Assembly (NCBI GenBank): GCA_027482245.1
Contig: JAIXWG010000045.1
Coordinates: 110,754-174,753 of the forward strand
DNA length: 64,000 bases
Source: Acetobacteraceae bacterium
GTDB taxonomy: Bacteria > Pseudomonadota > Alphaproteobacteria > Acetobacterales > Acetobacteraceae
Reading direction: 5' to 3'
In this document: positions 35,774 to 44,246 of the stretch, one piece after another
Position numbering within the stretch: the stretch's first letter is position 1
Layout of the letters: every line of letters begins with the position of its first letter
Position numbers and translations under genes: made by a program
Notes under the pieces: model-generated
The model's database searches: none
What the model saw: the letters and a program-made list of their open reading frames with translations, nothing else
What the model was told of the DNA's origin: nothing

Positions 35774-36658
35774 ATGCCGACCTCTCCTTGGCCACAGGAT
35801 TCCCGCCTCGCCCTCTCCGTCGTCGTGAATGTCGAGGAAGGCGCCGAGATGTCGGTGCGCGATGGCGACAAGGGGCCGGAGCCGGTCGATGAGCTCGGCG
35901 TCCACCTGAAGGTGCCGATCCGCAATTTCGCGAACGAATCCAACTACCTCTACGGCATCCGCGCGGGTTGGCCGCGCGTCGCGGCGCAGCTCGCGAAGCA
36001 CGACGTCAAGGCGACCTTCACCGCCGCCGCCGTCGCCCTGGAACGCGCGCCGGAGATCGGCCGCGCCATCGCCGAAGGCGGGCATGAGGCCTGCAGCCAT
36101 GGCTGGCGCTGGATCCACCAATTCTCCTACGACGAGGCGCGGGAACGCGACTTCGTGCGCAAGGCCGTGACCTCCATCGCCGCCACGGCCGGCCACCGCC
36201 CGATCGGCTGGCTGTCCCGCTACCTGCATTCGCCGCGGCTCCGCACCACGCTGGCGGAGGAAGGCTTCCTCTACCACATGGACGATTTCTCCGATGACGA
36301 GCCACGCTGGGACGTCGTCGAGACGAAGGACGGGCCGCGTGCCATCGTCATCATGCCCTACGCCCTCGACAGCAACGACATGAAGTTCTGGCTGGCGCCG
36401 GGCTACACGCCACAGCAATGGCTGGACTATGCCGTTGAGACCTTCGACGTGCTCTACGAGGAAGGGACGAGCGCCACGCGGATGATGTCGCTCGGCGTGC
36501 ATCTGCGCATCATCGGCCGGCCCGGCCGTATCGGCGCCTTCGGGAAGTTCCTGCAATACGCCGGCAGCAAGCCAGGCGTCTGGATGGCGACACGCGCCGA
36601 GATCGCCCGCGCCTTCGCCGCCAACACCCCCCCGCCCGCGGAGCCCGCCGCCCGATGA
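35774..36658 (+). CDS. polysaccharide-deacetylase-fold hydrolase, PuuE/imidase-like
   Basis: 294-residue protein of the NodB-like superfamily in the branch of the allantoinase PuuE and, from memory, bacterial cyclic imidases of similar length. VVNVEEGAE near residue 20 and ACSHGWRW near 107 are the family metal/active-site regions. It is therefore more likely to open a cyclic amide than to act on a polysaccharide, and there is no signal peptide. ATG 35774 is preferred over GTG 35765 because it leaves room for a ribosome site and matches the 27-32 base operator-to-start distance of three sister genes. It overlaps the MmgE/PrpD gene by four bases. Confidence 0.78.
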   Translation: MPTSPWPQDSRLALSVVVNVEEGAEMSVRDGDKGPEPVDELGVHLKVPIRNFANESNYLYGIRAGWPRVAAQLAKHDVKATFTAAAVALERAPEIGRAIAEGGHEACSHGWRWIHQFSYDEARERDFVRKAVTSIAATAGHRPIGWLSRYLHSPRLRTTLAEEGFLYHMDDFSDDEPRWDVVETKDGPRAIVIMPYALDSNDMKFWLAPGYTPQQWLDYAVETFDVLYEEGTSATRMMSLGVHLRIIGRPGRIGAFGKFLQYAGSKPGVWMATRAEIARAFAANTPPPAEPAAR

Positions 36659-38043
36659 GCACGCCCTACGACATCGCCGCCGCCTTCGCTGCCCATGCGG
36701 TGCGGGTGAAGCACAGCGACCTCTCCCCCGGCGCGATCCGCGCGGCCCGCACCTTCCTGCTGGACACGCTCGGCGTCGGCATCGCCGGCAGCAGCGGCGC
36801 CAATGTCCGCACCGTGCGGGATCTGGCGGAGCGCTGGGGCCGGGGCGAGGAGGCGACATCCTGGATCGGCGGCCGCCGCATGGCCGCGGGCTCCGCCGCC
36901 ATCGTCAACGCCTACCTCATCCACTGCCTGGAATTTGACTGTGTCCATGAAGGCGCCGTCGTGCATCCCATGGCGACGCTGCTGTCCGCCCTGTTCGCGT
37001 GGTGCGAACGGGAATCCGCGCAGGGGCGCCCCGTTTCCGGCGATCGCTTCCTGGCCGCCATGGCGGTCGGCGTGGACATTGCCGGCCTGCTCGGCGTCGC
37101 GACCGATTCCGCGCTGCGCTTCTTCCGCCCCGCGACGGCCGGCGGCTTCGGCGCCGTCGCCGCCATCGCGAACCTGGCCGGCTTCGATGAGGCGACCACG
37201 CGCAGCGCCTTCGGCCACATGTACGGCCAGACCAGCGGCACGCTGCAACCCCACCTCGAAGGCTCCCCGCTGCTGGGCTTGCAGATCGGCTTCAACGCCC
37301 GCGGCGCAATCGAGGCCTGCGACCTCGCCGCCGCCGGCATGCAGGGGCCGCTCGACGTCTTCACCGGCCGCTACGGGTACTTCACGCTGATCGAGGAGAA
37401 CGTGCATCCCGATCGCGTCGAGAAGGCGCTCGGCCGCGAATGGCAGATCGAGAAACTCTCCCACAAGCCCTTCCCCTCCGGCCGCCTGACGCATGGCGTC
37501 GTCCACGCACTGCGGGACCTGATGCGGGAGGAAGGCTTTGCGCCGGATGACGTGGCGGAGGTCACCTGCCGCGTGCCGCCGCTGGTGCGCCGCCTGGTCG
37601 GGCGGCCGGACATTCCCGATCCCGCCTCCAACTACGCGAAGCTGTGCCTGCCCTTCGTGGCCGGCGTCTACCTCGCCAAGGGACGCTGCGACGTGCCGGA
37701 TTTCCGCGGCGACGCGCTGCGCGACCCGCGCGTCCATGGCTTCGCGTCCCGCGTACGGATCGAACCGGACGGCAACACGAACGAGAACGCGCTGGACCCG
37801 CAGGAGATCATCGTGACGCTCGCCGATGGCAAGCGCCACGTGAAGCACCTCGCCCACACCTACGGCCACCCCGCCGTGCCGCTGACCGCGGAGGAGAACG
37901 AGGAGAAGTTCTTCCGCTGCTGCGGCCATGCGGTACCGCCGGTGCCCATGGCACGCGCCACGCGCATCCGCGACCTAGTGGCGAGGATCGAGACGCTGGC
38001 CGATGTCGCGGTCCTGGCCGCCGCCACCGGCAGAAGTGATTGA
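36655..38043 (+). CDS. MmgE/PrpD family protein
   Basis: 462-residue protein of the 2-methylcitrate dehydratase/cis-aconitate decarboxylase superfamily. The family regions LDTLGVGIAGS (about residue 38), NAYLIHCLEFDCVHEGAVVHP (within 83-103) and KPFPSGRLTHG near 270 are visible. It probably dehydrates or decarboxylates a polycarboxylate-like acid. ATG overlaps the PuuE-like stop, so both answer to operator site 3. A second MmgE/PrpD gene occurs at 42901. Confidence 0.83.
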   Translation: MSTPYDIAAAFAAHAVRVKHSDLSPGAIRAARTFLLDTLGVGIAGSSGANVRTVRDLAERWGRGEEATSWIGGRRMAAGSAAIVNAYLIHCLEFDCVHEGAVVHPMATLLSALFAWCERESAQGRPVSGDRFLAAMAVGVDIAGLLGVATDSALRFFRPATAGGFGAVAAIANLAGFDEATTRSAFGHMYGQTSGTLQPHLEGSPLLGLQIGFNARGAIEACDLAAAGMQGPLDVFTGRYGYFTLIEENVHPDRVEKALGREWQIEKLSHKPFPSGRLTHGVVHALRDLMREEGFAPDDVAEVTCRVPPLVRRLVGRPDIPDPASNYAKLCLPFVAGVYLAKGRCDVPDFRGDALRDPRVHGFASRVRIEPDGNTNENALDPQEIIVTLADGKRHVKHLAHTYGHPAVPLTAEENEEKFFRCCGHAVPPVPMARATRIRDLVARIETLADVAVLAAATGRSD

Positions 38044-38079
38044 CGGGGCATCGCCGGCACCTTATTTGTCCGGACAAAT
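38040..38079 (+). promoter_or_regulatory. promoter with ATTTGTCCGGACAAAT operator (site 4)
   Basis: TTGACG (38040-38045, a five of six match to -35) overlaps the upstream stop; 17 bases later is TATTTG (38063-38068). A 16-base perfect palindrome spans 38064-38079, with the core TTGTCCGGACAA at 38066-38077. The acyl-CoA dehydrogenase ATG is 32 bases from the core start, with GGGAG between. Confidence 0.72.
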
Positions 38080-38097
38080 TACACGGGAGCACCAGCC

Positions 38098-39267
38098 ATG
38101 GACACGCATGTCGCCCGCTCGCAGGCCAATGAGGAAGAGGCCGCGCTGCTCGACGCCATCGACAAGTGGCTGAACCGCGATGTGCGCCCGCATGTGCTGA
38201 AGCTGGAACATGCGGATGAGTATCCGCATGAGATGGTCGAGCAGATGAAGGAGCTCGGCCTGTTCGGCGCGACGATCGATCCGGAATATGGCGGCCTCGG
38301 CCTATCGGCCACCACCTATGCGAAGATCGTCGAGCGTATCGCGGAAGTCTGGATGTCGCTGTCCGGCATCTTCAACAGCCACCTCATCATGGCGGCCTGC
38401 GTCAGCCGGATGGGGACGGCGGCGCAGAAGGCCGAATGGCTGCCGAAATTCGCGACCGGCGAGATCCGCGGCGGCCTGGCGCTGACCGAGCCCGATTGCG
38501 GCACGGACCTCCAGGCCATCCGCACCCGTGCGCGGCGCGACGGCGACCACTACGTCATCAACGGCACCAAGACCTGGATCAGCAACGGCATCCAGGGCAG
38601 CTGCTTCGCCCTGCTGGTTAAGACGGATCCGGAGGCGACGCCGCGCCACAAGGGCATGTCCATGATGCTGGCGCCGAAGGGCGCGGGCTTCACCGTCTCC
38701 AAGAAGCTGGAGAAGCTGGGCTACAAGGGCATCGACAGCGCAGAGCTCGTCTTCGACGATTACCGCATCCCCGCCGACCACCTGATCGGCGGCGAGGAAG
38801 GGCGCGGGTTGCAGACGGCGCTGGGCGGGCTGGAGCTCGGCCGCATCAACGTCGCGGCACGCGGCGTCGGCCTGGCCTCGGCGGCGCTGAAGGACAGCGT
38901 GAAGTATAGCCAGATCCGCAAGACCATGGGCAAGCCGATCTGCCAGCACCAGGCGATCCAGCTCAAGCTCGGCGAGATGGCAACCCGCGTGCAGGCCGCC
39001 CGCCTCCTCACCTACGATGCGGCCCGCGCCTATGACGCCGGGGAACGCTGCGACATGGAAGCCGGCATGGCCAAGTTCTACGCCAGCGAGGCCGCGGTGG
39101 AGAACAGCCTGGAAGCCATGCGCATCCATGGCGGCTACGGCTACTCCAAGGAATACCACGTCGAGCGCTACTACCGCGACGCACCGCTGATGTGCATCGG
39201 CGAAGGCACGAACGAGATCCAGCGCATGATCATCGCGAAGCAGCTGATCGAGCGGTTCCCGGCGTGA
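38098..39267 (+). CDS. acyl-CoA dehydrogenase
   Basis: 389-residue FAD-dependent dehydrogenase that introduces a 2,3 double bond into an acyl-CoA. Family motifs include LTEPDCGTD near residue 134, GTKTWISNG near 160, and the catalytic base position in CIGEGTNEIQR near 370. IHGGYGYSKEYHVERYYRDA is conserved. It is the first gene after operator site 4; its stop overlaps the following CoA-transferase start by one base. Chain specificity cannot be read, but the neighbours suggest a dicarboxyl- or branched acyl-CoA. Confidence 0.9.
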   Translation: MDTHVARSQANEEEAALLDAIDKWLNRDVRPHVLKLEHADEYPHEMVEQMKELGLFGATIDPEYGGLGLSATTYAKIVERIAEVWMSLSGIFNSHLIMAACVSRMGTAAQKAEWLPKFATGEIRGGLALTEPDCGTDLQAIRTRARRDGDHYVINGTKTWISNGIQGSCFALLVKTDPEATPRHKGMSMMLAPKGAGFTVSKKLEKLGYKGIDSAELVFDDYRIPADHLIGGEEGRGLQTALGGLELGRINVAARGVGLASAALKDSVKYSQIRKTMGKPICQHQAIQLKLGEMATRVQAARLLTYDAARAYDAGERCDMEAGMAKFYASEAAVENSLEAMRIHGGYGYSKEYHVERYYRDAPLMCIGEGTNEIQRMIIAKQLIERFPA

Positions 39268-40469
39268 TGCTGCCCCTGAAGGGGCTGAGGATCATCAGCT
39301 TCGAGCAGTTCGGCGCCGGCCCCTTCGCGACCATGAACCTGGCCGACCTCGGCGCCGAAATCATCAAGGTGGAGCCGCCGCCGGGCGATGGCGGTGACCC
39401 GCCGGGCGACATCGCGCGCCACACGGGCGGCTTCCCGCTCGGCGAGAATGACAGCCAGTACTTCCAGTCCTTCAACCGCAACAAGCGAAGCCTCACGCTC
39501 GACCTGCGCAAGCCGGGGGCGCGGGAGGCGCTGCACCGGCTGGTGCGCGATGCGGATGCGGTGCTGAACAACCTCCGCGGCGATCTGCCCGCGCGGCTCG
39601 GCATCGACTACCCCGCGCTCTCAGCCGTGAAGCCCTCCATCGTCTGCGTCCACCTCTCCGGCTATGGCCGAGACGGCGAACGCGCATCCTGGCCCGCCTA
39701 TGACTATCTGGCGCAGGCGGAGGCGGGCTTCTGTGCCCTGACCGGGGAGCCGGAGGCGCTGCCCGCCCGCGCCGGCCTTTCCGTCGTCGATTTCATGTCG
39801 GGCCTGACGGCGGCGATGGCGCTGCTCGCTGGCGTGAACGGTGCGCGCGCGACGGGCCGCGGCTGCGACCTCGACGTCTCGCTCTACGATGTCGCAATGC
39901 AGACGCTGACCTATGTCGCGACCTGGTACCTTAATGATGGCTTCGAGGTGCCTCGCCGCCCCCGCGGTGGCCATCCCTTCATCGTGCCCTGCGAGATGTT
40001 CCCGACGGCCGACGGGCATGTCTTCGTCATGTGCATCAAGCCCGGCTTCTGGCGGAAGTTCTGCGCCATTGCCGGCGTGCCCGACCTGCCCGCCGATCCG
40101 CGTTTCAAGGGCTTCGACGAGCGCCTGGCGAACCGGGAGGCGCTGATGGCCGCGCTCGATCCGGTGATGCGCGCGAGGACCTCCGCCGCATGGGTCGCCG
40201 CCCTGGCTGGCCAGGTCCCGGTCGCGCCCGTGCTCGGCCTAGGCCAGGCGCTGGACAATCCGTATTTCCGCGCGCGCGGCGGCGTGCTGGACCTGCCGCA
40301 CCCCGCGCGCCCCGACCTCAAGGTCGTCGCCAACGCCATCCGCCTCGACGGGCAGCGCCTGCCCGGTCGCGCCGGCCCGGGCTATGGCGCGGATAGCGAG
40401 GCGGTGCTGACGGAAGCCGGCTACACGCCGGCGGAAATCGCGCAATTGAGGGCCCTGGGGGCAGTCTGA
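39267..40469 (+). CDS. CaiB/BaiF family CoA-transferase
   Basis: 400-residue class III CoA-transferase. The N terminus GLRIISFEQFGAGPFATMN is typical, and the catalytic Asp is in SVVDFMSG near residue 172. The start ATG overlaps the dehydrogenase stop (TGATG). The next gene is another CaiB-type transferase overlapping by one base; the two may form a heteromer or act on different acids. Confidence 0.88.
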   Translation: MLPLKGLRIISFEQFGAGPFATMNLADLGAEIIKVEPPPGDGGDPPGDIARHTGGFPLGENDSQYFQSFNRNKRSLTLDLRKPGAREALHRLVRDADAVLNNLRGDLPARLGIDYPALSAVKPSIVCVHLSGYGRDGERASWPAYDYLAQAEAGFCALTGEPEALPARAGLSVVDFMSGLTAAMALLAGVNGARATGRGCDLDVSLYDVAMQTLTYVATWYLNDGFEVPRRPRGGHPFIVPCEMFPTADGHVFVMCIKPGFWRKFCAIAGVPDLPADPRFKGFDERLANREALMAALDPVMRARTSAAWVAALAGQVPVAPVLGLGQALDNPYFRARGGVLDLPHPARPDLKVVANAIRLDGQRLPGRAGPGYGADSEAVLTEAGYTPAEIAQLRALGAV

Positions 40470-41596
40470 TGAAGCTCGACGGTATCCGCGTCCTCGACCT
40501 CTCCCTGTTCCTGCCCGGCCCCTACATGACGACCGTCATGGCCGACCATGGGGCGGAGGTCATCAAGCTGGAACCGCCCTCGGGCGAGCCCGTGCGCAAC
40601 ATCGGGGAGCGTGCGGGCGGGCAGAGCGTCTGGTTCCGCAACACGCATCGCGGCAAGAAGTCGATCGTGCTCGACCTCAAGACACAGGACGGCCTCGCCG
40701 CGCTCTACGACATCGCGCGCACCGTCGATGTCTTCGTGGAGGCCTTCCGGCCCGGCGTCGCGGATCGCATCGGCTTCGGCGCGGCGAGGATGACGGCGCT
40801 CAACCCGCGCCTCGTCTATTGCTCCATCTCCGCCTTCGGCCAGGACGGCCCGCTGCGCGACAAGCCCGCGCACGACCTGGCGGTGGAAGCGCTGGCCGGC
40901 ACGCTCTCCACCAATCTCGGCCAGGATGGGTTGCCCACGCATCCGAACGTGCCCGTCGCCGATGCCACCGCCTCCCTCCTCGCACTCTCGGCCGTGCTGA
41001 TGGCGCTGCTGCGGCGGGAGAGGACGGGCCGCGGCGATGTCATCGACATGGCGATGTATGATGCGACGCTGTCCTGGCTGCCCAACGCCACCGGCGCCGT
41101 GCTCGGCACGGATCGCGCGCCGGATGTGAAGCAGGTGCGGCAATGGGGCGGCGGCGCCTTCTACAACATCTACGCGACGAAGGATGGCCGCCACGTCGTG
41201 CTCGGCGGCAGCGAGCACAAGTTCGTCGAGAACCTGCTCCGCGCCCTCGGCCGCGACGACCTCGTCGCCGGCGCCAGCGGCCCGCCAGGCCCCGCGCATG
41301 AACCCGCCAAGGCCTTCCTGCGGGAGACCTTCCTGACCCGCACGCGCGACGAATGGGAAGCCTGGTTCGAGGGCCGTGACGTCTGCTTCGCGCCCCTGCT
41401 CGACCTGCACGAGGCCTTCCACCGCCCGCATGCCAGCGCCCGCCAGATGCTGGTGCGTGACGAGGACGGCAATCTCCATATCGGCCTGCCCATCAAGTTC
41501 CGCGACGAGCCGGGCACGCTCGACCCCAGGCTGCCCGCGCTCGGCGAGCATACGGAGGCGGTGGTGGCGGAGGCGCGCCAGCGCCTCGGCCGCTGA
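40469..41596 (+). CDS. CaiB/BaiF family CoA-transferase
   Basis: 375-residue class III CoA-transferase. N terminus GIRVLDLSLFLPGPYMTT; catalytic Asp in VPVADATAS near residue 170; TGRGDVIDMAMYDA near 188 is conserved. It is the last gene of the site 4 operon. Its stop directly abuts the stop of the convergent acetyl-CoA-hydrolase-family gene, with no room for a separate terminator. Confidence 0.88.
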   Translation: MKLDGIRVLDLSLFLPGPYMTTVMADHGAEVIKLEPPSGEPVRNIGERAGGQSVWFRNTHRGKKSIVLDLKTQDGLAALYDIARTVDVFVEAFRPGVADRIGFGAARMTALNPRLVYCSISAFGQDGPLRDKPAHDLAVEALAGTLSTNLGQDGLPTHPNVPVADATASLLALSAVLMALLRRERTGRGDVIDMAMYDATLSWLPNATGAVLGTDRAPDVKQVRQWGGGAFYNIYATKDGRHVVLGGSEHKFVENLLRALGRDDLVAGASGPPGPAHEPAKAFLRETFLTRTRDEWEAWFEGRDVCFAPLLDLHEAFHRPHASARQMLVRDEDGNLHIGLPIKFRDEPGTLDPRLPALGEHTEAVVAEARQRLGR

Positions 41597-42829
41597 TCAG
41601 AAGCGCGCGCGCTGCCGCGCCCAGCCATCGGCCAGCGCGTCGCGGTGATGCGGCGCGGCGATCGCGATCAGGCGTTCCGCGCGCTGGTCGATATCCGCGT
41701 CCCGCAGCATCGCCACGCCATGCTCCGTGACGACGATGTCGATGTCGGCACGGGTGACGGAGACGGGCGTGCCCGGCGCCAGCTGCGGCACGATGCGGCT
41801 GATGCTGCCGCCCTTGCCACTCGACAGCAACGCGATCACCGCGCGACCGCCCGCCGACCGGCGGGCGCCCCGCACGAAATCCGCAACGCCGCCCTGGCCG
41901 GAAACCTGGCGCCCCTCGATCATCTCCGAATTCACCTGGCCGTAGAGATCGACCTCCACCGCGGCGTTGATGGCGACGAAATCCGGCAGCGCGGCGATGC
42001 GCGCCGCATCATGCGTGACGCTGACGGGACGGAAGCTGATCCGCTTCTCCCGCGCCAGGCGGTCATAGAGCGCGGCGCTGCCGAGCGCGATGCCCGTCGT
42101 CACCGCATCGAGCGCGCCGGCATCGAGCAGGCCGAGCACGGGATCGGCGATCATGCCGCCATGGAAGCGGAGCCGCCGGTGCCCCGCCAGCGCCTGCATC
42201 GCGGCGGTGACGGCGGTGCCGATGCCCGTCTGCACCGTGTCGCCATCCCGCACCAGCCCGGCCACGTGCCGGCCGAGCGCCGCCAGCGCGCCGCCTGGCT
42301 GCTCCACCGGCAGCATGGGGATCGGCGACGGTCCATCGACCAGCGCGTGCAGCCGGTCGAGCGGGATCCGCACGCCATCCGGCATATCGGGCAGCGCGGG
42401 ATCGACCACGCCGACCAGCGCGGCCCCCGCCTCCACCAGCGCCGGCACGAAATCATGCGTGAGGGAGAGGGAGACGCCGCCATCGCGCGGCGCGGCGCAG
42501 CGGAAGATAGCCATGTCGGCGCGCGCAGGGCCGCGCAGCCAGGCATAGGCGTCGCTGTAGTGAAGCGGCCGAAAGCTGACGCGCCCCGCCGCCAGGCCGC
42601 CGCGCAGCTCCGGCGTCATGAAGGCCGATTCCAGCGGCGCCAGCGCGGACCAGTCGCGCCGGTTGATGCTGGCGATGGGCACGCCGAGCAGCCGGCTGCC
42701 CGCCAGCGCCGCGGGCCGCGCTTCCAGCTCATCCAGCACCGCGGTCGGCTCTCCTGCGCAGCCCGCCAGGAAGATACGCATCCCCGGGCGCAGCGTATCG
42801 GCGAGGGTGGCGGGCGAGATCATCGGCAT
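41597..42829 (-). CDS. acetyl-CoA hydrolase/4-hydroxybutyrate CoA-transferase family protein, catalytic Glu missing
   Basis: 410-residue class I CoA-transferase-like protein. GGVADFVRGA near residue 315 matches the CoA-binding GG..DF..GA motif and EVDLYGQVNSE is conserved. The motif that usually carries the CoA-accepting Glu (H/Y-T-E-M/V) reads HGGM near 213, so classical transferase chemistry seems lost. ATG 42829 or 42823 starts the fold; the longer in-frame ORF (to 42886) would run through operator site 5. Divergent from the MmgE/PrpD gene at 42901, with site 5 between. Confidence 0.75.
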   Translation of the reverse strand: MPMISPATLADTLRPGMRIFLAGCAGEPTAVLDELEARPAALAGSRLLGVPIASINRRDWSALAPLESAFMTPELRGGLAAGRVSFRPLHYSDAYAWLRGPARADMAIFRCAAPRDGGVSLSLTHDFVPALVEAGAALVGVVDPALPDMPDGVRIPLDRLHALVDGPSPIPMLPVEQPGGALAALGRHVAGLVRDGDTVQTGIGTAVTAAMQALAGHRRLRFHGGMIADPVLGLLDAGALDAVTTGIALGSAALYDRLAREKRISFRPVSVTHDAARIAALPDFVAINAAVEVDLYGQVNSEMIEGRQVSGQGGVADFVRGARRSAGGRAVIALLSSGKGGSISRIVPQLAPGTPVSVTRADIDIVVTEHGVAMLRDADIDQRAERLIAIAAPHHRDALADGWARQRARF

Positions 42830-42835
42830 GGCGGC

Positions 42836-42874
42836 TTGCGTCCTCGGCGGGCTTCCGTTGATATGTCCGGACAA
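42836..42874. promoter_or_regulatory. divergent promoter region with ATGTCCGGACAA operator (site 5)
   Basis: ATGTCCGGACAA (42863-42874) differs from the palindrome by one base. On the plus strand TTGCGT (42836-42841) and TGATAT (42859-42864) give a 17-base-spaced weak promoter with the -10 overlapping the operator. One site could control both the MmgE/PrpD operon (start 38 bases from the operator) and the divergent CoA-hydrolase-family gene. Confidence 0.58.
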
Positions 42875-42900
42875 CTTCGCTGGCAAACGGGATCCCTGTC

Positions 42901-44232
42901 TTGGGCACCTTGACCGAGGGTATCGCCGCGCTGCTGCGCCGTCCCATCACCGATGCGGATCGCGACAGGGCCGCGCTGCACCTGCTGGACTGGATCGGCT
43001 GCGCGGTGGCCGGTGCCGCCAGCGAGACGGGCGCCGTCTTCCGCCGCCAGGCCGCGCGCCAGCCCGCGGGCCCCGCCCGCGTGATCCTCGGCGCGACCCA
43101 CACTGCGCGCGACGCCGCCTTCGCCAATGGCGCCTTCGGCAATGTGCTGGAGATGGACGACGTGCACCGGGAGGCGATCCTGCATCCTGGCCCCGTCATC
43201 ATGCCCGCCGCGCTTGCCCTGGCGGCGGAGCGCGGTGCCGATGGCCCCACGCTGCTGGATGCGATCATCCGCGGCTATGACGCGGAAATCCGCATCGGCC
43301 GCGCCATGGGCCACGCGCACTATCGCCAGTTCCACCCGACCGCGAGCTGCGGCCCGTTCGGCAGCGCCGCCGCCGCCGGATCGCTGCTCGGCCTCGACGA
43401 CAAAGGGATGGTCTGGGCGCTCGGCAACGCGGGCACCCAGACCGGCGGCGTCTGGCAGTGCCGGGCGGAGCCGGTGATGACGAAGCAGCTCCACACCGCC
43501 CGCGCCGCGGTGATGGGGCTGGAGGCCGCGCTGCTCGCCGCCGATGGGCTGACCGGCCCGCGGGCGATCCTGGAGGGCGCGCTGGGCGTCTTCGTGGGCA
43601 TGGCTCCGGATGCGAAGCCGGATCGCGTGCTGGCCGATCCCGGCGCGCCCTGGCTGATCCATGAGACGAGCTTCAAGCCCTGGCCCGCCTGCCGTCATTG
43701 CCATGCGACGATCGATGCGGCGCTGGCGCTGCGCGACTGGGTCGCAGGGCGCGAGATCGCCGCCATCGAGGTCGCGGCCTATGGCGATGCCGTCGCCTTC
43801 TGCGACCGCGTGCAGCCGGACAGCGTGATCCAGTCGAAGTTCTCGCTCCAGCATGCGGTCGCGGTCACGCTGCGGGACGGTCCGCCGCCGCTCGATGCCT
43901 TCGAAGCCGCCTGCTTCACCGACCCCGGCCTCGCCGCGCTGCGGTCCCGCGTGACGCTGACGCGCGACGAGGCCTTCACCAGCGCCTATCCCGCCCGCTT
44001 CGGAAGTGCCGTCACCGTCACGCTGACGGATGGCGAGGCGCGCCACGCCGCAATCCCTGATGCCCTGGGCGATCCCGAGAATCCCCTTCCCGTCGCCGAC
44101 ATCATCGACAAGGCGCGGCGCCTCATGCACAGCGCCGGCGTGGCCGATGACAGGATCGAGCGCGTCATCGACGCCACCCTCGCCCTGCCGCGCGGCGCCG
44201 CCGTCGCGACGCTCGACACCATCCTGCCCTGA
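42901..44232 (+). CDS. MmgE/PrpD family protein
   Basis: 443-residue protein, second member of this superfamily in the window. LDWIGCAVAGAAS near residue 28, NVLEMDDVHREA near 80, and CRHCHATIDAAL near 262 are family regions. TTG 42901 is the likely start since no ATG or GTG precedes the conserved N terminus. It leads a run with a PaaK-like ligase and an amidase. Dehydration, isomerisation or decarboxylation of a carboxylic acid is the usual activity. Confidence 0.82.
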   Translation: MGTLTEGIAALLRRPITDADRDRAALHLLDWIGCAVAGAASETGAVFRRQAARQPAGPARVILGATHTARDAAFANGAFGNVLEMDDVHREAILHPGPVIMPAALALAAERGADGPTLLDAIIRGYDAEIRIGRAMGHAHYRQFHPTASCGPFGSAAAAGSLLGLDDKGMVWALGNAGTQTGGVWQCRAEPVMTKQLHTARAAVMGLEAALLAADGLTGPRAILEGALGVFVGMAPDAKPDRVLADPGAPWLIHETSFKPWPACRHCHATIDAALALRDWVAGREIAAIEVAAYGDAVAFCDRVQPDSVIQSKFSLQHAVAVTLRDGPPPLDAFEAACFTDPGLAALRSRVTLTRDEAFTSAYPARFGSAVTVTLTDGEARHAAIPDALGDPENPLPVADIIDKARRLMHSAGVADDRIERVIDATLALPRGAAVATLDTILP

Positions 44233-44246
44233 AGGAGCCGCCCCGC

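Noticed and set aside
36019..36140. Chitooligosaccharide deacetylase assignment for the PuuE-like gene
   Set aside because: No signal peptide, the NodB aspartates are replaced by the EE-type motif of the PuuE branch, and the neighbours are small-molecule catabolic genes.
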